Shown: positions 16,144 to 23,915 of the stretch, one piece after another
Layout of the letters: each line of letters begins with the position of its first letter
How positions within the stretch are numbered: position 1 is the stretch's first letter
Origin: Halostella limicola
Lineage (GTDB): Archaea; Halobacteriota; Halobacteria; Halobacteriales; Natronoarchaeaceae
Assembly: GCF_003675875.1 (NCBI RefSeq)
Contig: NZ_RCDI01000007.1
Location: forward strand, 62,001-126,000
DNA: 64,000 nt
Direction: 5' to 3'
Notes under the pieces: generated by a model
The model's database searches: none
Told to the model about the DNA's origin: nothing
Seen by the model: the letters and a program-made list of their open reading frames with translations, nothing else
Program-made: the position numbers and the translations under genes

Positions 16144-17495
16144 GCCGACCACCGCTCCGCGGCGCGCAGGAGGACGGTTCCGAGCGGCCGGTCGGGATCC
16201 CAGTCGATCACCGGCACGCCGGACTGATGCAGCGAGTGGACGCGGTTGTCCCGCTCGACGCGGGCGAGGCGGCCGCCGACGGTCTCGGCCGTCGTCACGT
16301 CGGGGCTGACGACGGTGACGGCGTTGCCGCCCGCCTCCAGCGACAGCGCCGCCTCCACGATCCCGTCGTCGGGCAGCGGCGACAGCAGGATCACCTGCGT
16401 GTCGCCGTCGAGGCGCTTGCGAAGCTCCGTGACCTGGCTCCGCAGGCGAGGGTCGCCGCCGTCGGCGTCCTCGTCCGGAGCGATCGCCTCGCCGAGGCGC
16501 TCTTCCCCGCCGTCCGCGACCGCGTGCGGCTCGGGTGACTGCTCGGCGTCTTCAGGCGGCCGCATCGACAGCGTCGGATGCGTCGCGAGCAGCCGCCGAG
16601 CGCGGTTGCCGTGGTCCGCCCCGGTTCCGGGCGCGAGCCAGAGCAGTTCGCGGCCGACCGCGGCGAGGCCGACGCGGTCGCGGGTCTCGATCAGCGCCGA
16701 CAGCATCTCCTGGGCGGCGGCGACGCAGTAGGAGACGGCGTGCGGCCGGTCGTCCCCGCGGGCGCGGTACGCCGCCGCCCGCGCGTCGAGACAGAGCAGG
16801 ACCGAGGCGGAGCGCTCCTCGCGGTACTCGACGGTGGTGAGGGTCCCGGTCCGCGCGTAGCGGTTCCAGTCGACCCGGCTCATCGGGTCGCCCGCGCGGT
16901 ACTCCCGGGTCTGCTGGAACTCGATGCCGCTGCCGCCCTCGTCCGTGACGATACGGCCGGTGCGGTGCTGGGTCTGGGCGCGCAGCGGCACCTCCGGCAC
17001 CGCCGCGTGGCACTCTATCTCCGTGTCCGTCGAGACGGTGGTCTCGACCTCGTGCATCCCGCTAATGTCACGGGCGATGACCGTCGCCGCCTCGAAGCGG
17101 TGGGTCCCGCGGCGCGCGGTCACCTCGTACGAGAACGTGGTCGACGCCCCCGGCCGGAGCACCGCGGCGTGTCGCGCGGAGCCGCCGGTCACCGGCAGCA
17201 TCGGCGGCACACCGTCGACGATCCGCAGGTCCGGCAGGGTCGCGTCGCCGACGTTGCGAACGGTCACCGTCACCTCGGCCGGCTCGCCGTGGCCCGGCGC
17301 GGCGTCGCTGACGACGCGCTCGATCTCCAGGTCGACCGTCGGGGCCGGCGACACCCGCGGGTAGACGGCGTAGACCACGCCGACGATAGCACAGAGGAGC
17401 ACGTACGGCCGCTTGCCGAACACGCCGACCGCCCCGGCGAACAGCGTCACGGCGACGACGCCCCGCCACCGGTCGGTCGTCCTCGTCGCGGTCAC
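16140..17495 (-). CDS. DUF58 (von Willebrand-like) membrane protein
   Basis: A 451-residue protein with two short N-terminal membrane segments (about 11-45), a beta-sandwich region and the DUF58 signature GSGIEFQQTREYRAGDPMSRVDWNRYAR (about 198-225). The vWA-like part then has the metal-site-type CLDARA near 243. DUF58 proteins partner with MoxR ATPases; the nearest MoxR is convergent at 14433. Overlaps both neighbours by ATGA. Confidence 0.9.
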   Translation of the reverse strand: MTATRTTDRWRGVVAVTLFAGAVGVFGKRPYVLLCAIVGVVYAVYPRVSPAPTVDLEIERVVSDAAPGHGEPAEVTVTVRNVGDATLPDLRIVDGVPPMLPVTGGSARHAAVLRPGASTTFSYEVTARRGTHRFEAATVIARDISGMHEVETTVSTDTEIECHAAVPEVPLRAQTQHRTGRIVTDEGGSGIEFQQTREYRAGDPMSRVDWNRYARTGTLTTVEYREERSASVLLCLDARAAAYRARGDDRPHAVSYCVAAAQEMLSALIETRDRVGLAAVGRELLWLAPGTGADHGNRARRLLATHPTLSMRPPEDAEQSPEPHAVADGGEERLGEAIAPDEDADGGDPRLRSQVTELRKRLDGDTQVILLSPLPDDGIVEAALSLEAGGNAVTVVSPDVTTAETVGGRLARVERDNRVHSLHQSGVPVIDWDPDRPLGTVLLRAAERWSA

Positions 17496-18142
17496 GAGCG
17501 GTCACCGCCGTCGTTCTCGTCGTCATCTCGCTCTCCCCCGTCAGCGAACACCGAATCACCCGGTCGGACGGCGATAGCGGCCGCCGTGCGGTGGAGGCCG
17601 CGCTGGAACGCGGACTTGCCCCGGAGCGCGGCGGTCACGCGCTCGCGCAACGAGAGGTCGGCGCCGCCCGCGAGAAACGACGCGGCGGCGGGGTCGTCAG
17701 TCCACTCGCCGCTGTCGACCCGGTCGCGGGCCTCCTCGCGGGAACAGCCCTCGGAGCGCATCACCGTCCCGATCGCCGCCGCCCGGAGGCGCTCGCGCAC
17801 TTGCTCGTCGTCGTCGGAGAGCAGACGAGCGCGCAGGCCGAGCCCGTCGTCGGCCAGTCGGTCGACTTCGCTGCCCGGGTGGGGCGCGGTCGGCACCTGC
17901 TCGGGGTCGGGGGGCGTCGCCTGGTCGACGCCCGACCGGGTGCGCGCGGCGAGCACCGCGAGCACCGACAGCACCGCCAGCGCGCCGAGCGGGACGACGA
18001 GCAGGTAGTCGTTGCCAAGCCGCTCGACGACACCGGAGACGCTGACGCCCGACCCCATGGACGGGTCGACGGCGAGCAACAGCCCGACCGCCATCACAGC
18101 GCTGCCGACGGCGGCGAGCGCGTACCGGAGGGCGCGTCTCAC
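17492..18142 (-). CDS. membrane protein of the DUF58 operon (DUF7269-type)
   Basis: A 216-residue protein with two N-terminal transmembrane helices (about 7-24 and 45-66), then an acidic helical cytoplasmic domain containing RSEGCSREEARDRVDSGEW (about 130-148). It resembles small proteins found between DUF4129 and DUF58 genes in haloarchaea. Function unknown; ATGA overlaps on both sides show translational coupling in the operon. Confidence 0.7.
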   Translation of the reverse strand: MRRALRYALAAVGSAVMAVGLLLAVDPSMGSGVSVSGVVERLGNDYLLVVPLGALAVLSVLAVLAARTRSGVDQATPPDPEQVPTAPHPGSEVDRLADDGLGLRARLLSDDDEQVRERLRAAAIGTVMRSEGCSREEARDRVDSGEWTDDPAAASFLAGGADLSLRERVTAALRGKSAFQRGLHRTAAAIAVRPGDSVFADGGERDDDENDGGDRS

Positions 18143-19023
18143 TGTGACTCACCCCCGTCGGTGCGGCTCGGCTGTCCGCGGCCGTCGGCCGGCCGGGAGT
18201 CGCCGTCGTCGAGCCCGAGCTTCCGGTAGCCCTCCCGGGCGCGGCGCTTGCGGTCTTCGGTGATCCCCGCGCCGCCGTAGCGGACCTCCTCGAAGGCGTC
18301 GGTCAGCGTGCGGACGCCCTCCGGGTCCATCCCGGCCCGGACCGCCTCGCGAGCGAACTCGGCCGGCGTTGTGGACTCGGGGTCGTCCACGTCGAGCCGC
18401 CGGGCCATCGCCAGCCACAGCCGGTCGACTTCGTCGGCCGGCTCGACGGCCGGCCACTCGTCCCCGTCGTCTGCGTCGCCGGCGTCGCTCCCGCTGTGCA
18501 GCGCCGCGGCGACGAGCGCCAGCAGCCGCTCCCGATAGCGGTAGAGGAGCGCGCCGACCGCAGCGAGCCACGCCAGCGCGACCAGCCACGGGAGGGCGTC
18601 GAGCAACATGTCCCAGATGGTCGTCTGCCCGGGCATGAAGCTGTCAGCGTCCGGGTTGGGATTCTGGGGGTCGCTCGGCTCCTGCTGCTGTTGCTCCTGC
18701 TGCTCCTGCTGCTCCTGCTGCTGTTGCTCCTGTTGTTCCTGTACCTGCGTCGTCTCCGACCCGCCGCTCTCCGCCGACGCGCCCCCGTCGCTCTCGTCCG
18801 AGGACCCGCCGCCGCCGTCGCCGTCCGTCGAGTCCTGCTCCGACTGCATCTCGCTTTGCACGTCCGCGGCGTCCTCCTGACTGATCGGCAACTGCTCCCA
18901 GTCGAGGTCGATCACGTCGTCCGGGTCGGTCGACAGCGACGACTCCAGCGTCGTCGCCGAGACCCCGAGCGCGACGACACAGAGCAAGGCGATTGCGACC
19001 GAAACGTAGCTATCGGCGTTCAT
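18139..19023 (-). CDS. DUF4129-type membrane protein with Gln/Glu tract
   Basis: A 294-residue protein with an N-terminal membrane segment (about 7-24), a long low-complexity outer region, a second membrane helix (about 143-162) and a C-terminal DUF4129-like domain (EVDRLWLAMARRLDV...TPAEFAREA near 198-226). Residues about 93-115 are almost pure Gln/Glu, encoded by a CTG/CTC-type microsatellite. DUF4129 proteins commonly accompany MoxR and DUF58 genes. First gene of the operon. Confidence 0.85.
   Translation of the reverse strand: MNADSYVSVAIALLCVVALGVSATTLESSLSTDPDDVIDLDWEQLPISQEDAADVQSEMQSEQDSTDGDGGGGSSDESDGGASAESGGSETTQVQEQQEQQQQEQQEQQEQQQQEPSDPQNPNPDADSFMPGQTTIWDMLLDALPWLVALAWLAAVGALLYRYRERLLALVAAALHSGSDAGDADDGDEWPAVEPADEVDRLWLAMARRLDVDDPESTTPAEFAREAVRAGMDPEGVRTLTDAFEEVRYGGAGITEDRKRRAREGYRKLGLDDGDSRPADGRGQPSRTDGGESQ
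18680..18742 (-). repeat. in-frame Gln/Glu-coding microsatellite
   Basis: About 63 bp of CTG, TTG and CTC triplets (plus strand), giving the Gln/Glu run of the DUF4129 protein. Such tracts can change length by slippage without breaking the frame. Confidence 0.85.
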
Positions 19024-19405
19024 AGTGCGCGGTCAGAACGACTCGTCGGGCGCTGTCTCGCCCGAGGCGATCATCCATTCGAGCGCGTCTATGCCGCTAC
19101 CGGCGTATAGTTATCCGTCAGGTAACTGCGTCAATCCCCGATTGGGGGCGGCGGCCCGTTCCCGTGGGCGACGGCGGCGGTGAAACGTCCTCGCCGCCGG
19201 CGAGACGCGGAGAACGGCCGGAAGCGGCGCTGGTGGCGGCGGAAAAACGAACGAAAACGTCCGCGAACGGGCTGTAGAGTGGGCTTACCCGCCGTTAGAC
19301 CCCGTTTCGGACACCGGGCGGACACCGTCGAGCGCCGACGGCGACGGACGCCCGAGGTACGGGAGATCCGCGACTACTAAGCCGCTGACGGCGCAACCGC
19401 CGCTC
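19024..19405. other. divergent intergenic gap
   Basis: A 382-bp region between two divergent genes. An AT-rich stretch near 19106-19114 could be the TATA box of the DUF4129 operon. I see no gene, no regulon palindrome and no RNA-like structure. Confidence 0.4.
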
Positions 19406-19678
19406 GTGACAGACGAGACGACCCGCGCGTGGCTGGTCGAGCGAACCTTCGTCCGGGACGAACTCGGGCTCGTGTCGCTCGTCTACGCCACGCCAGACGG
19501 CGAGCGGTACGTCCAGTTGCAGCTGTCGGCGAGCGGCCGCGCCGGGGTCGGCGCCGACGTGACCAGGGAGCTGGCGGTCGAGGACCTCCAGTCCGTCGAC
19601 GACCCCGAGCGCGTCGAGCGGTACGCCAGCGAGGCCGAGCGCATGGCCGAGCGCCACGACCCGGACGAGACGGTGTAG
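19406..19678 (+). CDS. small conserved haloarchaeal protein
   Basis: A 90-residue soluble protein starting at GTG. It alternates beta-like (LVSLVYATPDGERYVQLQLS) and acidic helical segments (DDPERVERYASEAERMAE). I do not recognise a function. It is followed, tail to tail, by the ZIP transporter. Acidic composition and haloarchaeal codon use support it as a real gene. Confidence 0.65.
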   Translation: MTDETTRAWLVERTFVRDELGLVSLVYATPDGERYVQLQLSASGRAGVGADVTRELAVEDLQSVDDPERVERYASEAERMAERHDPDETV

Positions 19679-19705
19679 CCGTCGCGGAACGCGGAACCGG
19701 GTCGG

Positions 19706-20503
19706 CTACACGACCGCGAGCGGGAGCATGAGCGCGACGCCGGCCGCGAGGCCGGCGAGGAGTTCCTTGCGGCCCCCGCCGGGCAGCGACGCACCGATAG
19801 ACAGCGCCTCCGGGACGAACTCGGTCGCGACGAGGTAGATCATCGCCCCGGCCGCGAAGCCGAACCCGAAGGGGAGGAACTCCCGCGCTACGCGGACGAA
19901 GGCGAACGCCAGCACGGCGCCGATCGGCTGGGGCAGGCTGGAGAAGACGGCCCACCAGACCATCTTCCACTCGCTCACGCCGAGTTCGCGCAGGGGGATC
20001 GAGATAGCGACGCCCTCGGGGACGTTGTGGATGGAGATGGCGACGGTCATGAAGACGGCGAGCACCGGGACGGTGAAGCCGAGCAACGCCGGCCCCTGAC
20101 CGATGTTTAGGTCGGCGAAGGCGACGCCGACGGCGACCCCCTCCGGAAAGCTGTGGACCGTGAGCACGCCGAGTATCAACACGAGCTTCTTGAAGCCGGC
20201 CTCCTCGTACTCCCGTGGGTCGACGTCCGCGCCGCTGATGACGTGGTGAGCCACCACGACGAGGACGACCCCCGCGAGGAGGCCGGGCGCGATGTCCGCC
20301 GCGGTCCCCTCGGCGAGCCCCTCGAATATCAGGCCGAACACCGACGCCGAGACCATGATTCCGGAGGCGAGCCCCCAGAGCGCGACGTTCCAGCGGTCGC
20401 TCACGTCGTCGACCAGGAAGAAGGGGATCGCGCCCAGCCCCGTGGCGAGCGCGGTGACGAGTCCGGCGACGAAGACGAGCGTCAGGTTCGCCAGCAAACC
20501 CAT
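19706..20503 (-). CDS. ZIP-family metal transporter
   Basis: A 265-residue protein with about eight helices. The ZIP signature helices are HSFPEGVAVGVAFADLNIGQG (about 136-156) and HNVPEGVAISIPL (about 180-192), whose His and Glu residues form the binuclear metal site of ZIP transporters (Zn, Fe or Mn import). Start at 20503 gives the usual length. The palindrome at 20556-20567 is centred 58.5 bp upstream, a looser fit than for the divergent cupin gene, so co-regulation is uncertain. Confidence 0.9.
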   Translation of the reverse strand: MGLLANLTLVFVAGLVTALATGLGAIPFFLVDDVSDRWNVALWGLASGIMVSASVFGLIFEGLAEGTAADIAPGLLAGVVLVVVAHHVISGADVDPREYEEAGFKKLVLILGVLTVHSFPEGVAVGVAFADLNIGQGPALLGFTVPVLAVFMTVAISIHNVPEGVAISIPLRELGVSEWKMVWWAVFSSLPQPIGAVLAFAFVRVAREFLPFGFGFAAGAMIYLVATEFVPEALSIGASLPGGGRKELLAGLAAGVALMLPLAVV

Positions 20504-20555
20504 GGTCGGATTTCGCCCCCCGGGGCGATAACTCCCGCGACTGACGGGTTCGGCC

Positions 20556-20567
20556 CGAACGTGTTCG
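20556..20567. promoter_or_regulatory. palindrome between ZIP and cupin genes
   Basis: Perfect CGAACGTGTTCG centred 44.5 bp before the cupin ATG at 20606 and 58.5 bp before the ZIP start. The spacing points to the cupin gene as target. Confidence 0.75.
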
Positions 20568-20605
20568 CGGTAACCCCGACGCGGCTCTCGGGGCAAGGGA
20601 GAGGT

Positions 20606-20977
20606 ATGGTCGCGACCGACTTCGACAACGAGCGAACGTACGACGACGCGCAGTTCACCGCCCGGGAGGCATTCCGGAGCGACCGGATGAAGGTCGTCCT
20701 CGGCTTCTTCGAACCGGGGCAGTTCATCCCGGTCCACGCGCCCGACAGCGACGTGGCGATAACGGTCCGGAGCGGGCGAGGAACGATCCGCGACGGCGAG
20801 ACCGACCGCGAGGTGAGCGAGGGCGACGTGGTCGTCGTCCCGGCCGGGGAGGCCCGCGGCGTCCGGGCGGCGGACGAGCGGCTGGAGGCGACGCTCGTCA
20901 CCGCGCCGCCACCGAGCGACGCCGACCACGAACTCGTCCGCGAGGGCCTGCGCCGCGGCGAGTTCGACCCGCGCTGA
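20606..20977 (+). CDS. cupin-domain protein of the anaerobic regulon
   Basis: A 123-residue single cupin (core about residues 28-100). The first motif is FEPGQFIPVHAPDSDVAITVRSG and the second GDVVVVPAGEARGVRA. Only one metal-type His (44) is retained in motif 1, so it may bind metal weakly or not at all. A perfect palindrome is centred 44.5 bp upstream. Haloarchaeal genomes often keep such cupins near denitrification genes; the ligand is unknown. Confidence 0.85.
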   Translation: MVATDFDNERTYDDAQFTAREAFRSDRMKVVLGFFEPGQFIPVHAPDSDVAITVRSGRGTIRDGETDREVSEGDVVVVPAGEARGVRAADERLEATLVTAPPPSDADHELVREGLRRGEFDPR

Positions 20978-21018
20978 GGAAGTGGGCCGCCCCGTCTACC
21001 TGACCGCGCGCCGAGTCC

Positions 21019-22320
21019 TCACCGCACCGCCTCGATGGCCGCGTCGAGGTCCGCGATCACGTCGTCGGGGTCCTCGATGCCGACCGACAGGCGGACCATC
21101 TCCGGCGTGACGCCGCTCGCGCGCTGCTCTTCCTCGGTCAGCTGCTGGTGCGTGGTGCTCGCCGGATGGATGATCAGCGTCTTCGCGTCGCCGACGTTAG
21201 CGAGCAGGCTGGCGAGGTCCGTCGCCTCGCAGAGGTCGCGGGCGGCCGCGTACGCCTCGTCGCCGTCGCCCGCGAGGCCGAAGGTGATCATGCCGCCGTA
21301 CCCCCCGTCGAGGTACTCGGACGCCTCGGCGTGCGTCTCGTGGCCCTCCAGTCCGGGGTAGTTCACCCACTCGACGGCCTCGTGGTCGTCGAGGTACTCC
21401 GCGACGGCGAGCGCGTTCTCGCAGTGGCGCTCCATCCGCAGCGGGAGCGTCTCGACGCCCTGAAGCGTCGTCCACGCGTCGAACGGCGACTGCTGGTTCC
21501 CGAGGTCCCGGAGGCCGCGGGCCCGCGCGGCCATCGCGAACGCGGCGTCGCCGAAGCGCTCGCGGAAGTCGACGCCGTGGTACGCCGGGTTCGGGCCGGC
21601 GATCTCCTCGTAGCCGTGCTCCTCCCACGGGAACGTGCCGCCGTCGACGAGGACGCCGCCGATGGTCGTTCCGGAGCCGTGGAGCCACTTCGTCGTCGAC
21701 TCCCAGACCACGTCCGCGCCGTGTTCGATCGGCCGGCAGAGGTAGGGCGTAGCGAACGTGTTGTCGACGACCAGCGGGACGCCGTTCTCGTGGGCGACGT
21801 CGGCGAGGCGCTCGAAGTCCGGCGTCACCAGTGCCGGGTTGCCGATCGTCTCGCAGTGGACGAAGGCGGTGTCCTCGTCGATCGCTTCCGCGTAGGCGTC
21901 GTAGTCGAGGGTGTCGACGAACCGCGCCTCGATCCCGCGCCGGGCGGCGGTGTGTTCGAGGTAGGTGTACGTGCCGCCGTACAGCGAGGCGGCGGTGACG
22001 ACGTTGTCCCCGACCGACGCGAGCATCGTCGTCAGCAGGTCGAACGCGGCCATCCCGCTCGACGTGGCGACCGCGCCGGTGCCGCCCTCGAGGCTCGCGA
22101 GGCGCTCCTCCAGCGTGCCGACCGTCGGGTTGCCGATGCGGCTGTAGATGAACCCCTCCTCGTCGAGGCCGAAGAGGTCCGCCGCGTGGTCGGCGTCGTC
22201 GAACACGTACGAGGTCGTCTGGTAGATCGGCGGCGCTCGCGACCCCGTGGCGGGGTCGGGCTCCTGGCCGTCGTGCAAGCTCTGCGTCTCGACGCCGCGA
22301 TCGTCTCGGTCGTCTGCCAT
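21019..22320 (-). CDS. O-acetylhomoserine sulfhydrylase-type PLP enzyme
   Basis: A 433-residue member of the Cys/Met-metabolism PLP family (MET17/MetY type). It makes homocysteine from O-acetylhomoserine and sulfide. Visible features: YSRIGNPTVGTLEERLASLEGG near the N-terminus, VVDNTFATPYLCRP before the PLP lysine in ESTTKWLHGSGTTIGG (about 213-228), and NVGDAKTLIIHPASTTHQQL near the C-terminus. ATG 22320 was preferred because a palindrome is centred 44.5 bp upstream; an earlier in-frame start would overlap it. Inclusion in the anaerobic regulon is unexpected for a methionine enzyme. Confidence 0.92.
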   Translation of the reverse strand: MADDRDDRGVETQSLHDGQEPDPATGSRAPPIYQTTSYVFDDADHAADLFGLDEEGFIYSRIGNPTVGTLEERLASLEGGTGAVATSSGMAAFDLLTTMLASVGDNVVTAASLYGGTYTYLEHTAARRGIEARFVDTLDYDAYAEAIDEDTAFVHCETIGNPALVTPDFERLADVAHENGVPLVVDNTFATPYLCRPIEHGADVVWESTTKWLHGSGTTIGGVLVDGGTFPWEEHGYEEIAGPNPAYHGVDFRERFGDAAFAMAARARGLRDLGNQQSPFDAWTTLQGVETLPLRMERHCENALAVAEYLDDHEAVEWVNYPGLEGHETHAEASEYLDGGYGGMITFGLAGDGDEAYAAARDLCEATDLASLLANVGDAKTLIIHPASTTHQQLTEEEQRASGVTPEMVRLSVGIEDPDDVIADLDAAIEAVR

Positions 22321-22358
22321 GTGCTGACGGTTCTCCGGCAGCGGCGAGACGGCTTCCC

Positions 22359-22370
22359 CGAACACCTTCG
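22359..22370. promoter_or_regulatory. palindrome upstream of sulfhydrylase gene
   Basis: CGAACACCTTCG, one mismatch from consensus, centred 44.5 bp before the ATG at 22320. Confidence 0.65.
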
Positions 22371-22436
22371 CGCCCGCGCCGAATCGGGAAAATATTGCGA
22401 GTAAGCGCCCCTACGCCGCGACGAGGCGAGGCCGCG

Positions 22437-23453
22437 CTAGCACTCCCCCACCGCGAGCACCAGTGGCCGGTCCATCGGGACCTGTCGTACCTCAGGGTCG
22501 CTCGCGTCCCCGGAGAGGACCTCCCACCGCTGGATGCCGCCCTTGTCGAACGGATCCAGCTCGGCGTCCTCGTTGAACCGCGGGTCGATCCGCAGGCGGA
22601 ACTCGTCGGGCAGGTAGCCGAGCGCGCCGCCGTCGTTCCGGGAGCCGACGCCCCACGCCCAGTCCGCGCTCGCGGTCCCGTTTTCCACGGCGAACTCGTC
22701 GGTCGCGCCCTCGTAGCCGTCGTCTCTCACGACCCACGCGGCGTCGTCCGGGACGCCCTCGACCCGGAAGCTGACGGCGCCGCCCCGCGCGGTCTCGCCG
22801 CTGCCGTGGATCATGACGAGACTCAGCCCATCGGGCCCCTCGTAGAGGAACAGCCGCGAGGTGTCGGGCTTCTCCAGCCCCGTCGGCGTGGTCGACTGCT
22901 GGGAGTTCTTCTTCCCGGCGTCCGGCTCGTACCCGTAGAAATCGACGACCGACTGGTCCCGATAGCTGAGCGGTTCGAGCGAGAAGCACTCGGGGCGATC
23001 CTCCGACTCGTCGCCGCTTCCGCCGCCTCCTTCGTCCCCCGACGCGCTCTCCGCGCTCTCGGCGCCCTCGCCGGTCGGGTCCGCGACTCGCCGCCCGTTC
23101 ACGAAGACGTCGACGCCGTCAGCACCCGAGAAACGCTCGATCTCGCCGGCGAACCAGTAATCGTCGACCCCACCTCTCGCCAGGAACCCGAGCCCGTCGT
23201 CCTCGTACACGATGTCGCTGAAGTCGGCGGCCTCCCCCTCGACCACGTCGTCGGAGACTGCGAACCGGTACTTCGTGACGATCCGGTCGCTCTCCACCAC
23301 GAGCCGATTCGGATACCGGCCGGTGCCGGGGCTGTACGCGTGGAACTCGGACTCGCCGCGGTCGGCAGCGGCCGCCGTCGGGAGTCCGGTCGCCGCCGCG
23401 CCGACGCCGAGCGCTCTCAACAGCTGCCGCCTTGTGATGCTGTGCGGTAACAT
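22437..23453 (-). CDS. Tat-exported haloarchaeal protein with a secreted beta module
   Basis: A 338-residue protein with a twin-arginine signal (TRRQLLRALG) and likely cleavage after the Ala-rich stretch near residue 30. Residues about 46-125 form a module also found three times in the tail of the beta-helix protein at 40326; its hallmarks are NRLVVES, KYRFAVSDDV, DDYWFAGEIERF and VDVFVNG. A Ser/Gly/Glu linker follows (about 126-152), then an unrecognised domain. Function unknown; probably a surface or extracellular protein. No regulon palindrome at the usual distance. Confidence 0.75.
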   Translation of the reverse strand: MLPHSITRRQLLRALGVGAAATGLPTAAAADRGESEFHAYSPGTGRYPNRLVVESDRIVTKYRFAVSDDVVEGEAADFSDIVYEDDGLGFLARGGVDDYWFAGEIERFSGADGVDVFVNGRRVADPTGEGAESAESASGDEGGGGSGDESEDRPECFSLEPLSYRDQSVVDFYGYEPDAGKKNSQQSTTPTGLEKPDTSRLFLYEGPDGLSLVMIHGSGETARGGAVSFRVEGVPDDAAWVVRDDGYEGATDEFAVENGTASADWAWGVGSRNDGGALGYLPDEFRLRIDPRFNEDAELDPFDKGGIQRWEVLSGDASDPEVRQVPMDRPLVLAVGEC

Positions 23454-23538
23454 GGTTGTACTGCGGTGCGGAACGCTACTCTCAACCACACAGCGCCGGG
23501 TATACCTTTGGTCGGGCCGCCTGACACGCCGCCGCGGC

Positions 23539-23550
23539 CGAACACGTTCG
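23539..23550. promoter_or_regulatory. palindrome upstream of small protein and ahbC
   Basis: Perfect CGAACACGTTCG. It is centred 71.5 bp before the ATG at 23616, or 47.5 bp before an in-frame GTG at 23592. Confidence 0.7.
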
Positions 23551-23615
23551 CGGGGGATTCTCAGCGGGCGGGAACGCGCGCGGTCGGTTTTGTGGGTGCG
23601 CCCGAACGCTCGCGT

Positions 23616-23915
23616 ATGGTCGAGAAGGCACGCCGGTCGAACGTCGGAGAGCACCCCCGCGGGGGGGACCAGCGCGAGTGGGAGGTGTTCGTCCGCGAGG
23701 ACGAGGGCAACCCGATGCAGCACGTCGGAAGCGTCTCGGCCCCGTCCCCCGAGGTGGCCCACGAGCAGGCGACGCGCCTGTTCGCCTGGTTCGCGGAGGA
23801 CGTGTGGATCTGCCCCGCGGACGAGACCCACCGGTTCTCGACGCACGACCTGGACGACGAGGCGACGCCCGCACCCCATCCCGACGGCGAGGAGGGGCGG
23901 ACCCACGAGCTATGA
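23616..23915 (+). CDS. Htur_1727-like small radical SAM partner protein
   Basis: A 99-residue protein that I recognise as the haloarchaeal Htur_1727 type, listed in databases as a candidate rSAM-partnered peptide. Core: WEVFVREDEGNPMQHVGSV (about 24-42), HEQATRLFAWFAEDVWICPA (about 49-68), then HRFSTHDLDD; one Cys at 66. The core also resembles PaaB-like beta-alpha proteins, so a folded partner protein is as plausible as a modified peptide. Its stop overlaps the ahbC start by ATGA. An in-frame GTG at 23592 would restore the regulon spacing to the palindrome. Confidence 0.75.
   Translation: MVEKARRSNVGEHPRGGDQREWEVFVREDEGNPMQHVGSVSAPSPEVAHEQATRLFAWFAEDVWICPADETHRFSTHDLDDEATPAPHPDGEEGRTHEL

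Noticed and set aside
18680..18742. Tandem repeat as a mobile or regulatory element
   Set aside because: It is in frame within the DUF4129 protein and simply codes for Gln/Glu.
22321..22365. Earlier start of the O-acetylhomoserine sulfhydrylase gene at 22365
   Set aside because: It would place the start inside the palindrome; the ATG at 22320 restores the 44.5-bp spacing and the family's usual N-terminus.
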